DNA from: Tenuibacillus multivorans
GTDB taxonomy: Bacteria; Bacillota; Bacilli; Bacillales; Alkalibacillaceae
Reading direction: 5' to 3'
DNA: 64,000 nucleotides
Assembly: GCF_900103915.1 (NCBI RefSeq)
Contig: NZ_FNIG01000012.1
Location: 1-64,000, forward strand
Of this stretch, positions 32,644 to 40,660 are shown piece after piece. Every line of letters begins with the position of its first letter. Within the stretch, counting starts at the first letter, position 1. The position numbers and the translations under genes were made by a program. A model generated the notes under the pieces. It saw only the letters and a program-made list of their open reading frames with translations. It was not told the origin of the DNA and made no database searches.

Positions 32644-32659
32644 ATGTAATGGTTTACAT
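32644..32659. promoter_or_regulatory. internal LacI-family operator O3
   Basis: ATGTAATGGTTTACAT has the same half-sites as O1 and O2 with GG instead of CG in the centre. It lies in the 84-bp gap between the first dehydrogenase and the next isomerase gene, suggesting a second regulated start or a roadblock/loop point inside the operon. Confidence 0.7.
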
Positions 32660-32700
32660 TATATTTTTCATTATTAATAAAGGGGTAGGAGGGTTTGAGA

Positions 32701-33507
32701 ATGATACAACAACTTGCCATTAATTCTAATACGTATCACGGCTATTCACTTGAGGATGCTGTTAAAGGAGCAAGCAAGGCTGGGTTTACACAAATTGAAA
32801 TATCCGCAGTAAGAGATCACACTTCTCACGTATCACACGATATGTCAAAGGAACAGCTTAATGAGGTTAAGGAATTGCTAAACACATTTGGCATGCGGTG
32901 TATTGGTGTTAGTGCGCATAGTAACGTGATGACGGAAGCAGGGATTACTGAGCTACTAGACAGTATTGATTTATCAGTTGAATTTGACTGTAAGTATGTC
33001 GTTACAGCAACAGGAGATTCACATGGTGATGCAGATGTAATTGATGATGTAGCTGTACTTGCTAAAAACTTAGAACCTGTTATTGAGAAGTGTGAGAGAT
33101 TAAATAAGACGTTAGTCATTGAAACACACGGGAATAATTTTGCAACTGGTGTATCGGTGAAGAAACTAGCTCAAACACTGAATGATCGTGTTAAAGTCAC
33201 TTATGATACTGGGAATGTGATTTTTTATGGTAATGAATTACCTTACGAGGATTTGGAGTCATCCGTTGATTACATAGAATTTATCCACTTAAAGGATAAG
33301 CTTGGTAAGAATAACGAATGGTATTTCCCGGCCATTGGTGATGGGAATATAGACTTTAAAAAACTATTTAATATACTCAAGAAAGCTGACTATGATGGGC
33401 CAATAAGTGTCGAGATTGAATTTACACCAGATGGACCTAAAAATCTAGAAGAAGTAAACGGATGTGTAAAAAGATCCTTTAATTATCTATCGCAAATATT
33501 AGATTAA
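32701..33507 (+). CDS. sugar phosphate isomerase/epimerase-like TIM barrel
   Basis: Second AP-endonuclease-2-fold enzyme of the island, 268 residues, unlike the 322-residue one in sequence. It begins QQLAINSNTYHGYSLEDAV; likely metal ligands are in VIETHGNN near 140, VTYDTGNVIFYG near 165, IEFIHLKDK near 190 and ISVEIEF near 240. AGGAGGG stands 7 bp before ATG 32701. It is co-directional with both dehydrogenases. Expected to epimerise, isomerise or cleave a keto-sugar intermediate. Confidence 0.87.
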   Translation: MIQQLAINSNTYHGYSLEDAVKGASKAGFTQIEISAVRDHTSHVSHDMSKEQLNEVKELLNTFGMRCIGVSAHSNVMTEAGITELLDSIDLSVEFDCKYVVTATGDSHGDADVIDDVAVLAKNLEPVIEKCERLNKTLVIETHGNNFATGVSVKKLAQTLNDRVKVTYDTGNVIFYGNELPYEDLESSVDYIEFIHLKDKLGKNNEWYFPAIGDGNIDFKKLFNILKKADYDGPISVEIEFTPDGPKNLEEVNGCVKRSFNYLSQILD

Positions 33508-33532
33508 ACCAAGGGATAGAAAGGTGAAATTT

Positions 33533-34531
33533 ATGAAGAATATTGGTCTTGTTGGCTTGGGATTTATTGGTAAACCGCATTTTAACGCTTATCAAAAAAT
33601 GAACCATGGGCAAGTTACTGCAATATGTACACGAAGTGTTGTAACGGATCAAGAAATTTTGACTCATTTTCAAGGGGAATTTATAAAGGATTATGAAGCG
33701 TTATTAAATAATAAAACTATCGATATCATAGATATTTGCCTACCTACGTACCTACACGAAGAATACATTATTAAAGCAGCAAACGCTGGAAAACATATCA
33801 TCTGTGAAAAACCTTTAACATTAAATAAAAATTCCGCTAACAGAATCATAAATGCCGTAAACAAAAACGGAGTCAATTTATTCGTTGGACACGTATTAAG
33901 GTTTTGGCCAGAATACGAGTTATTTAAATCATATAGCCAGACCGATAAACTAAAGGATATAGAATTAGTTAACGCCAAACGGCTTGGTCAATTACCAACA
34001 TGGAGTGAGTGGTTCAAATATCCTGAAAAAAGCGGTGGTGCATTATTCGATCTACATATTCATGATATTGATTTTATTTATTACTTATTAGGTGAAGTCG
34101 AATCAGTATATGCTGTTGGAAGCCAAAGTAATAACGGAGCATGGAATCACATCATGACAACACTACTTTTTAAGAACAAAGCCAAGGCATTTGTAGAAGC
34201 CTCTAATCAAATGCCGGAGGGTTATCCGTTTACAATGGCTTTAAGAGCTCAAGCAAAGACAAATGCGCTGAATTTAAGTATTGTTGCTGGTGAAAACATT
34301 GAGGGTATAAATGAAGAAAACAACCAACTCATTTACTATGCTGATCAAAAAAACACCCCAATTAATATTGAACAATCAGACCCCTTTCAAAATGAACTTT
34401 CATACTTCGTAAGCTGTGTTGAAAACAACGAAGAAAATGAGATTGTACCTTTAGAAGATGTACGCTATGTCATAATGTTGCTAGAAGCGATTCAAGAGTC
34501 TTTAGAAACTGGACAAATGGTTAAAATCTAG
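33533..34531 (+). CDS. Gfo/Idh/MocA-family dehydrogenase
   Basis: Second dehydrogenase of the island (332 residues). Rossmann loop IGLVGLGFIGKPH at 3-15, CEKPLT near 93, and GGALFDLHIHDIDF near 170 with the conserved Asp and His residues. I start at ATG 33533 with AAAGGTG about 9 bp upstream; GTG 33524 is possible. It follows the isomerase gene by 25 bp. A pair of dehydrogenases bracketing an isomerase is the arrangement of the E. coli ycjQRS glycoside-oxidation pathway. Confidence 0.9.
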   Translation: MKNIGLVGLGFIGKPHFNAYQKMNHGQVTAICTRSVVTDQEILTHFQGEFIKDYEALLNNKTIDIIDICLPTYLHEEYIIKAANAGKHIICEKPLTLNKNSANRIINAVNKNGVNLFVGHVLRFWPEYELFKSYSQTDKLKDIELVNAKRLGQLPTWSEWFKYPEKSGGALFDLHIHDIDFIYYLLGEVESVYAVGSQSNNGAWNHIMTTLLFKNKAKAFVEASNQMPEGYPFTMALRAQAKTNALNLSIVAGENIEGINEENNQLIYYADQKNTPINIEQSDPFQNELSYFVSCVENNEENEIVPLEDVRYVIMLLEAIQESLETGQMVKI

Positions 34532-34559
34532 CAATCTACTCTTAATAATATATTCACTT

Positions 34560-34574
34560 ATGTAAACGCTTCAA
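34560..34574. promoter_or_regulatory. possible fourth operator or cre-like half-palindrome
   Basis: ATGTAAACGCTTCAA keeps the left half and centre of the LacI sites (TGTAAACG) but not the right half; it also approaches a CcpA cre. It stands at the head of the leader of the transporter genes. Confidence 0.35.
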
Positions 34575-34614
34575 ATACCCACCAACCTCACGATAGAAAT
34601 TTCAGTTTAAATCT

Positions 34615-34655
34615 AATAATGTGATTAAATCTGTTATCTCACATTATTTAAAATA
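34615..34655 (+). terminator. hairpin in the transporter leader
   Basis: AATAATGTGA pairs perfectly with TCACATTATT around a 14-nt loop, followed by TTAAAAT. It could partly terminate the enzyme operon ahead of the binding-protein gene. Confidence 0.55.
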
Positions 34656-34688
34656 TAATATTTAGGCTACTTCATTAGTGGTTGGAAT

Positions 34689-34735
34689 GTTGGCTTAGCC
34701 AACAGATTAAGCCTATTGCCTCGGTAATACCGGGA
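34689..34735 (+). promoter_or_regulatory. structured leader before the binding-protein gene
   Basis: GTTGGC-TTA-GCCAAC (34689-34703) and CTCGGT-AAT-ACCGGG (about 34720-34734) form two compact hairpins just before the AGGAGG of the substrate-binding protein. They may stabilise that mRNA segment or form part of an unrecognised regulator; I recognise no known riboswitch. Confidence 0.4.
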
Positions 34736-34763
34736 GCTATTTGGGATAATTAGGAGGATTTAT

Positions 34764-35732
34764 ATGAGAAAAGGTGTATTGTTACTTGTATTGGTGATGG
34801 GATTGATTCTTAGTGCATGCGGCAGTGAAGGGAATACTAACGGTGAAACAGGTGGAGGCAGTGATAATGGTGGTAAACACAAAATCGGAATTCTTGCACC
34901 AGAAGTTACTCATGGTTGGGTAGCAGCAGTCGCATATCATGCGGAAGAGCGAGTGAAAGAATTGTCTGATAATGTGGATTATCAAATCAAAACAAGTAGT
35001 AACGCTTCAGAAATGACATCTCAGTTAGATGATTTAATGACATGGGGAGCAGAAGCAATTGTAGCATTCCCTCAGTGGGAAGGGATGGAAGTTCCAATAC
35101 AGAGAGCACTCGATGAAGGAATTGAAGTTGTAAACTTTGACATAGTTATTGATGCAGAAGGTGTATATAGAGTTGCAGGTGATAATGAAGATATGGGTGT
35201 TCAAGGTGCCAACTACATTGTTGATAAGATTGGGACTGAAGGAAACGTAGTGGTTCTAGAGGTACCTTCAGCTGGGTCAGTATCTGAATTAAGAAAGAAA
35301 GGCTTTGTTGAAACAATCGAAGAGATTGCACCAGATATGAATCTTATGACATATGCAACGGAATTTACGAGAGAAGCTGGTTTAAGTGATTTTGCAGATA
35401 TCTTAACAGCTAATGATCAGATTGATGCCGTATATTCAATGGATGACGAGACGTCTATCGGTGTTTTACAAGCAATTAGAGAAGCCGGGAGATCAGATGT
35501 TAAGGTTGTAACTGGTGGTGGCGGAATGCAAGAGTATTTTAATATGATGCCAGAAAATGAGGATATCTGGATTCAATCTGCACTTTATAGCCCTGCTATG
35601 GTTAAAGATGCAGTAGATGTTGCAGTTGATGTATTAGATGGTGAGGAGGTTGAAGAAGATACCATTATTCCAACAACTGTAGTAGATAGAGAAAACTATG
35701 AACAGTTCCTTGATGAAAATTCACCTTACTAG
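34764..35732 (+). CDS. ABC sugar transporter substrate-binding lipoprotein
   Basis: Ribose-type (Peripla_BP_4) solute-binding protein anchored by lipid. Signal peptide with lipobox LSAC (Cys19), then a Gly/Ser/Asn-rich linker to about 37, then two Rossmann-like lobes (HKIGILAPEVTHGWVAAV; AIVAFPQWEGMEVPI; DAVYSMDDETSIGVLQAI). 322 residues; TAGGAGG before the ATG. It sits with an RbsA-like ATPase and an RbsC-like permease, and a terminator-like hairpin follows, which would make it the most abundant component. Confidence 0.93.
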   Translation: MRKGVLLLVLVMGLILSACGSEGNTNGETGGGSDNGGKHKIGILAPEVTHGWVAAVAYHAEERVKELSDNVDYQIKTSSNASEMTSQLDDLMTWGAEAIVAFPQWEGMEVPIQRALDEGIEVVNFDIVIDAEGVYRVAGDNEDMGVQGANYIVDKIGTEGNVVVLEVPSAGSVSELRKKGFVETIEEIAPDMNLMTYATEFTREAGLSDFADILTANDQIDAVYSMDDETSIGVLQAIREAGRSDVKVVTGGGGMQEYFNMMPENEDIWIQSALYSPAMVKDAVDVAVDVLDGEEVEEDTIIPTTVVDRENYEQFLDENSPY

Positions 35733-35764
35733 ATTTGGGCAATTTTGCGATATAAATACAAAAT

Positions 35765-35802
35765 AGAGACGGGTTATGGCCATGCTATAGCCCTCTCTTT
35801 TT
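35765..35802 (+). terminator. attenuating terminator after the binding-protein gene
   Basis: AGAGACGGGTTATGG pairs imperfectly (one bulge, G-U pairs) with CTATAGCCCTCTCT, then TTTTT. A leaky terminator here would favour binding protein over ATPase and permease. Confidence 0.7.
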
Positions 35803-35826
35803 AAAAACTAACCTGGAAGTGATCGT

Positions 35827-37344
35827 ATGTTTGTTGAAATGAACCATATTAAAAAATCATTCGGAAGTAATGATGTCCTTAAAGATGTATCACTAACAAT
35901 AAATGGTGGGGAAGTCTACGCGCTGTTAGGTGAAAATGGAGCAGGAAAGTCGACCTTAATGAACATACTTGGTGGGGTTCACCAACCTGATGAAGGTACC
36001 ATTTCTGTTAATGGAGAATTAGAAAAATTCAATAAACCCGTGGATTCACAAGAAGCAGGGATAGCATTTATTCACCAAGAATTGAATCTCATTAATGATT
36101 TACCCATCTATGAGAATATGTTTTTAGGAAGAGAACCTAGAACGAAAACAGGGTCCTTAGACCTTGAAAAAATGATACGAGACACAGAAGAAATCTTTCA
36201 AAAAATGAATATCAAACTAGATTCAAAGAAAATGGTTGGTGACCTGGATTCGTCCTATAAGCAAATAATTGAAATCTGTCGTGCGATGATTACGAATGCT
36301 TCTATTATTATTATGGACGAACCGACTACCTCTTTAACTGACCAAGAAATTGAACGAGTTTTCGAGATGATGGTTACGTTAAAAAATCATAACGTGGGGT
36401 TGATTTTTATCTCACATAAGCTAAATGAAGTCATGCAAATTTGTGATCGTTATGCTGTCCTTCGGGATGGGAACTTAGTATCTGAGGGACTCGTCAAGGA
36501 TGTTACAACAGATGATCTTGCTCGTTTTATGGTAGGTTATGACGTTAGAACTGAACCATTATCTAGGAAAAGAGATTTAGGTGAAGAAATTTTACGAGTT
36601 GAGGGCCTTACATATAAACATGCTTTTAAGAATATTGATTTTTCAATTAGAGTAGGTGAAGTTGTAGGGTTTACGGGTTTACTAGGGGATGGAAGAAGCG
36701 AACTTTTCCAGTCTATTTTTGGAGCCAATGATATTTCATCAGGAAAAATATACTTAAATGGTAAAGACATAAAAATAAAAAGTACTTTGCAAGCAATCAA
36801 TAAGGGAATTGCCTATTTACCTAGAAACCGTAAAGAAAATGCCATTATAAGGGATATGGATATTTTCGAAAATAGTTCAATTGCAACTTGGCCAAAATTT
36901 TCAAAAAGAGGTGTTATAAACACCTATATTCATAAAGACAAGTTTAAACACTTAAGCGAAAAATTAAAAATCAAAATGGGAAAACGTACAGATAACATTA
37001 CAAGCCTTTCAGGGGGGAACCAACAGAAAGTTGTTCTTTCCAAGTGGATTGCAACAGATCCGAAAATACTCATTTTAGATAATCCAACACAAGGTGTGGA
37101 TGTTGGGTCGAAGGAAGATATTTACGATATTATTTTAGACCTTGCAGATGAAAATATCGCAATAGTTGTCCTTTCAAGTGAAGCAAGTGAGATCATTCGT
37201 GTATGTGACCGGACATTAGTAATGTACCAAGGTGTCATACAAGGAGAGCTAAAGGGAAATGAAATGACCGATCATAATATTATGAGACTAGCAACAGGCG
37301 GAGAACTAACGAATAAGGAGTGGGAAGCCAATTATGGGAAATGA
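35827..37344 (+). CDS. ribose-type ABC importer ATPase (RbsA-like)
   Basis: Double ATPase of a CUT2 sugar importer, 505 residues. N-half: Walker A GENGAGKST near 37 and Walker B IIIMDEPTTSLTD near 160. C-half: degenerate Walker A GLLGDGRSEL, signature LSGGNQQK near 395 and Walker B ILILDNPTQGVD. The degenerate C-half A site is normal for this class. It overlaps the permease gene by 11 bp, so the two are coupled. Confidence 0.94.
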   Translation: MFVEMNHIKKSFGSNDVLKDVSLTINGGEVYALLGENGAGKSTLMNILGGVHQPDEGTISVNGELEKFNKPVDSQEAGIAFIHQELNLINDLPIYENMFLGREPRTKTGSLDLEKMIRDTEEIFQKMNIKLDSKKMVGDLDSSYKQIIEICRAMITNASIIIMDEPTTSLTDQEIERVFEMMVTLKNHNVGLIFISHKLNEVMQICDRYAVLRDGNLVSEGLVKDVTTDDLARFMVGYDVRTEPLSRKRDLGEEILRVEGLTYKHAFKNIDFSIRVGEVVGFTGLLGDGRSELFQSIFGANDISSGKIYLNGKDIKIKSTLQAINKGIAYLPRNRKENAIIRDMDIFENSSIATWPKFSKRGVINTYIHKDKFKHLSEKLKIKMGKRTDNITSLSGGNQQKVVLSKWIATDPKILILDNPTQGVDVGSKEDIYDIILDLADENIAIVVLSSEASEIIRVCDRTLVMYQGVIQGELKGNEMTDHNIMRLATGGELTNKEWEANYGK

Positions 37345-38383
37345 AATGGTAGTAAACAGCAGAACTAGTTATTTAGAATGGTTTAAATATAAGTGGTCAA
37401 ACGACCCCTTATTCAGCATATTTATTGGATTAGTTATTATGATCATCATACAGACATTAGTTTTAGGGTTCGACTATAATTCATTCGGTAGTTGGTTTCA
37501 ATCATGGTCTAATAATTGGATTAATATTCTTAGGAATAATGCAGGTATTGGGATTGTTGCATTAGGAATGACCTTTGTTATTATGACAGGAGGAATTGAC
37601 CTAGCTGTTGGCGCGACATTGGTAGCAACAGGCGCTTTTGCGATGGCACTACTGGACGTTGGGCAAAGAGGAATTTTAGGCATTATTGGCGTAACAGGGT
37701 ATCCGGCAATAATTCTAACCATTATTTTTGTACTTATATTTGGATATTTACTCGGTTCACTAATCGGTGTTTCCGTGACAAAAGGTATGGTTCCACCTTT
37801 TATTGCTACACTGGGGGCTATGATGGTTTTTAGAAGTGTAACACAACACCTCATGCAAGGTTATAATCCTAGAGTACCAGTAGAATTTCTACAAATTGCG
37901 AGTTTTAAAATAGGTAATCTAATGATTATGCCAATCATATATTGGTTGATTATAGCTGCCATCCTGTATTATGTATCGAAGCGAACAACTTTTGGAAGGC
38001 ATATCATTGCTGTCGGCTCAAATGAAAGAGCTGCGAACCTTTCAGGGGTAAACGTTAATAAGGTTAAATTACGCGTTTACGCATTAATGGGGCTTCTCGT
38101 TTCGATTGCCGCGATTATCCAGGTCTCTCGCATTGGATCAATGGATTATGCTGGAGCAGGCCGGGGGATGGAAATGGATGCTATTGCAGCAGCTGTTGTC
38201 GGTGGAACGAGTATGATGGGTGGACGAGGTTTTATCCTTGGTACGGTATACGGTATGTTAATCATTGCTGTATTAAATAATTTGCTTAATTTATTTGGAG
38301 TACCACCTTTACTTGGAGATGCGTTTAAAGGTTTAATCGTAATTGCTGCCGTTCTTTTACAGAGGAAGGACAAATCCTCTTAA
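37334..38383 (+). CDS. ribose-type ABC importer permease (RbsC-like)
   Basis: Membrane subunit with about ten helices, 349 residues. IVALGMTFVIMTGGIDLAVG near 72 and AVVGGTSMMGGRGFILGTVYG near 285 are the diagnostic BPD_transp_2 motifs. It begins inside the ATPase gene and is the last gene of the LacI-led sugar island. Together with the lipoprotein it should import the substrate of the two dehydrogenases. Confidence 0.93.
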   Translation: MGNEMVVNSRTSYLEWFKYKWSNDPLFSIFIGLVIMIIIQTLVLGFDYNSFGSWFQSWSNNWINILRNNAGIGIVALGMTFVIMTGGIDLAVGATLVATGAFAMALLDVGQRGILGIIGVTGYPAIILTIIFVLIFGYLLGSLIGVSVTKGMVPPFIATLGAMMVFRSVTQHLMQGYNPRVPVEFLQIASFKIGNLMIMPIIYWLIIAAILYYVSKRTTFGRHIIAVGSNERAANLSGVNVNKVKLRVYALMGLLVSIAAIIQVSRIGSMDYAGAGRGMEMDAIAAAVVGGTSMMGGRGFILGTVYGMLIIAVLNNLLNLFGVPPLLGDAFKGLIVIAAVLLQRKDKSS

Positions 38384-38507
38384 AAGCTTAATTCATTCAA
38401 GAAATTTACATTTATGCTGACAGTAAAATATGAATCCTCTAAGAAATCTGAATGGTTTAATATTTCATCCAAGATTTAATGTAATTACAATACAGGAGCC
38501 AAAAGCT

Positions 38508-38547
38508 CCAAAAAAAGGACTCTCCCCCTATTATATGGAGAGAGTCC
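38508..38547 (-). terminator. terminator of the S-layer-homology gene
   Basis: AGGACTCTC pairs with GAGAGTCCT around a 15-nt loop; on the - strand the stem is followed by seven T. Another 5-bp hairpin (GGAGC/GCTCC, 38494-38508) lies beside it. Confidence 0.8.
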
Positions 38548-38586
38548 TAATACACTATTTAATGAAACTTATAGTAGAGTTCCATT

Positions 38587-40317
38587 TTAATCTTCATCAT
38601 CATCTTCTTCATCGTCATCGTTGTCGTCATCGTCATCATGATCGTCGTCTTCATCATCTTCATCATCGTCGTCATCATTTTCAATCTCGATTTCGACTTC
38701 TTTTTCATTTGTAAAATCAATCTCAATTTCTAACTCATTAATATCTTCACGATTAATATCAAGTTCAGATAAAATGGTTTCTAAGATTTCATCTTTTGTC
38801 ATATCCTCTGATAAAGCTATTTCATCCAGGAAGCTTTCAAGTGTTTCAACAGCTTGTTCACCTTTATATTGTTCTTTACCTTCCTTACTTTCTCGCTTAA
38901 CCTCCGCTTTTACCTTGTCTTCTTCATTTTCATACTTGAGTTCTAGTTTTTGATCATCTAATAGCTTAACGCCTAATTCGAATTCACGAATGCCATTATA
39001 TCCATTATCTTGTGATTCTTCTTTGCCTTCATCTTCAAGTTCAATATCTACTTTTTTACCATTTGTAAATTTAATTTTGATTTCAAGTTCTTCATACTGA
39101 CCTTCTTCAATTTGTAACGTATTTAATACTTTCGTTACAATATCTTCTCTAGTCATATCTGATGATAACGCTAATTGCTGGATGATTTCTTCAGCTTCAG
39201 CTACGGCTTCTTTTCCTTTTAGTTTCGTCTCTTGATCCTTTGACTCACTCTTTACTTCAGCCCGAACTTTCCCTTTTTTGTTTTGATACTTTAATTTATA
39301 TTCTTGTTCCTCGTCTTCTACTTTGATTTCAAGTTCTATTAAATTTGATGTTGTATTAACTTGATCTTCATTTAAAAGACTAGCTTCTACTACCTCATCA
39401 TTTTTAATTACTAGTGTCACCATATCTCCTTCAATCAATTGATTAGCTGAGATAAAGCGATCATAATATTGTACGATTAAGTCAGATGGGAGATGGTATG
39501 TAGCCTTATCACCGTCAGATGTTTCAATAGTGATGGAGCCCTCCACGTCTGTTGATTCAGTTTCGTCTATTTCTTGTTCGAAAGAGATGTCTGTGACGGT
39601 TCCTTGTACAGTAACTGCACCAGACTGTTCTAATAAATCTTCATTAGTACTGTCTAAAAATGCTGCCATTTCACCGCGTGTTACTTTTTTGTTCGGTTTG
39701 AACGTATTGTCTGGGTATCCTGCAGTAATATCTTGCTCAAGCGCAACATTGACATAACCAATCGATCCTGCAGGGATGGTATTAACATCTTTGAAGTCAG
39801 GGATACTTGTCATTTGCTCTAAGGCTTCGTCTTCTAGTCCAAGAGCTCTTACTAATAATTGAACAATCCATACTCGAGATGCTGGCTTATCTGCCTGAAT
39901 TTTATCTTCAGTGGCATTGAATAATCCATTTTCTAAAGCTACAACGACATGTCCTCTTCCCCAAGATGGAATTTGCTTTTCATCTTTAAAGTGGAGTGCC
40001 GTATCACTAGGCTTAGACAATGCTTCATCCTCTAAACCCAGGAGACGTACAGCCATTACAATTGCTTCTATTCGCTTTACAGGTGCATTGGGACGAAATG
40101 TTCCATCATCATAGCCATAGATAACATCTTTAGATTGCATTTTGCCGATATATTCTTCTGCCCATGGTGCATCTTCTAAATCATTGAAGTCAAATTGAAT
40201 ACCTTCTCTTTCTTGATTAGATTCTTCTCCATCTTCCGCAGCTAGTGCAGGAATAGCCAGAAGAGATATGATGAATAACATAAGTACAGTTCCTAAAAAA
40301 AGTCTTGTTTTCTTCAT
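38587..40317 (-). CDS. S-layer-homology surface protein with repeated YusW-like domains and acidic tail
   Basis: Secreted surface protein of 576 residues. Signal peptide 1-26; three SLH modules at about 40-220 (GKMQSKDVIYGYDDGTFRP; SWGRGHVVVALENGLFNA; GYVNVALEQDITAGYPDNTF) that bind pyruvylated wall polymer; a small beta region about 230-320. Two copies of a helix/strand module resembling YusW follow (SSDMTREDIVTKVLNTL and SEDMTKDEILETILSEL within them), then about 30 residues made almost only of Asp and Glu, encoded by GAT/GAC/GAA codon runs. I start at ATG 40317, GGAG upstream. Its leader carries a c-di-GMP riboswitch. Function likely adhesive or calcium-binding (inference). Confidence 0.88.
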   Translation of the reverse strand: MKKTRLFLGTVLMLFIISLLAIPALAAEDGEESNQEREGIQFDFNDLEDAPWAEEYIGKMQSKDVIYGYDDGTFRPNAPVKRIEAIVMAVRLLGLEDEALSKPSDTALHFKDEKQIPSWGRGHVVVALENGLFNATEDKIQADKPASRVWIVQLLVRALGLEDEALEQMTSIPDFKDVNTIPAGSIGYVNVALEQDITAGYPDNTFKPNKKVTRGEMAAFLDSTNEDLLEQSGAVTVQGTVTDISFEQEIDETESTDVEGSITIETSDGDKATYHLPSDLIVQYYDRFISANQLIEGDMVTLVIKNDEVVEASLLNEDQVNTTSNLIELEIKVEDEEQEYKLKYQNKKGKVRAEVKSESKDQETKLKGKEAVAEAEEIIQQLALSSDMTREDIVTKVLNTLQIEEGQYEELEIKIKFTNGKKVDIELEDEGKEESQDNGYNGIREFELGVKLLDDQKLELKYENEEDKVKAEVKRESKEGKEQYKGEQAVETLESFLDEIALSEDMTKDEILETILSELDINREDINELEIEIDFTNEKEVEIEIENDDDDDEDDEDDDHDDDDDNDDDEEDDDED

Positions 40318-40343
40318 TCGGAAACTCTCCTTTTCTATATAAT

Positions 40344-40371
40344 AAAAAAAGTCTAACAATATTAGTTAGAC
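40344..40371 (-). terminator. riboswitch-controlled terminator in the SLH gene leader
   Basis: On the - strand GTCTAAC pairs perfectly with GTTAGAC around a 7-nt loop, then seven T. It lies between the aptamer and the SLH start. Its 5' arm with two preceding bases (CTGTCTAAC) is complementary at eight of nine positions to GTTAGCCAG in the aptamer 3' strand, which would form an antiterminator. Confidence 0.85.
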
Positions 40372-40392
40372 AGATTTACCCAAAAAATGTTT

Positions 40393-40471
40393 AGGTAGCT
40401 GGCTAACTTTGATCAATAGATCTTTAGTCCCTTAAGCTTTGCGTCCTTACCTTTCGATAAGTTTGCCCTTA
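40393..40471 (-). ncRNA. c-di-GMP-I (GEMM) riboswitch
   Basis: On the - strand the order is GGGCAAAC, CGAAAGG, GGACGCAAAGC, GGGACTAAAG and GTTAGCCAGCTACC. These are the conserved joining regions, GAAA tetraloop, GACGCAAAGC core and tetraloop-receptor side of the c-di-GMP-I class. It precedes a surface-protein gene, a common target of c-di-GMP control. Because ligand binding would hold the GTTAGCCAG strand in the aptamer and free the downstream terminator, an OFF switch is predicted (inference). Confidence 0.88.
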
Positions 40472-40600
40472 TCTAATGATTAAATTTTAATAGGAATTAA
40501 TAGAATTTATATAAACCATAGCAACTTACCCAAACAGTTACAAGGGTATTTTCTCCTATATATGAATATTTTTCCGAATACTATTGCTCATTTAGAATTA
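40472..40600. other. promoter region of the SLH transcript
   Basis: AT-rich gap between the riboswitch and the amidase terminator. It should hold the leftward promoter of the SLH gene, but I see no clear -35/-10 pair. Confidence 0.35.
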
Positions 40601-40603
40601 TAT

Positions 40604-40633
40604 GGAAAAACGGGAACCACCATAGTTCCCGTT
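40604..40633 (-). terminator. terminator of the amidase gene
   Basis: AACGGGAAC pairs perfectly with GTTCCCGTT around a 7-nt loop; on the - strand TTTCC extends the T-run. Confidence 0.85.
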
Positions 40634-40660
40634 AAAGATAGAAGATATATCAATAATGAT

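Noticed and set aside
34681-34760. T-box or other known riboswitch in the transporter leader
   Set aside because: No T-box TGG-containing bulge or specifier stem and no match to a class I know; kept only as a structured leader.
38430-38714. His-rich + strand frame
   Set aside because: It is the complement of the Asp/Glu codon runs of the SLH protein and its terminator; no ribosome site.
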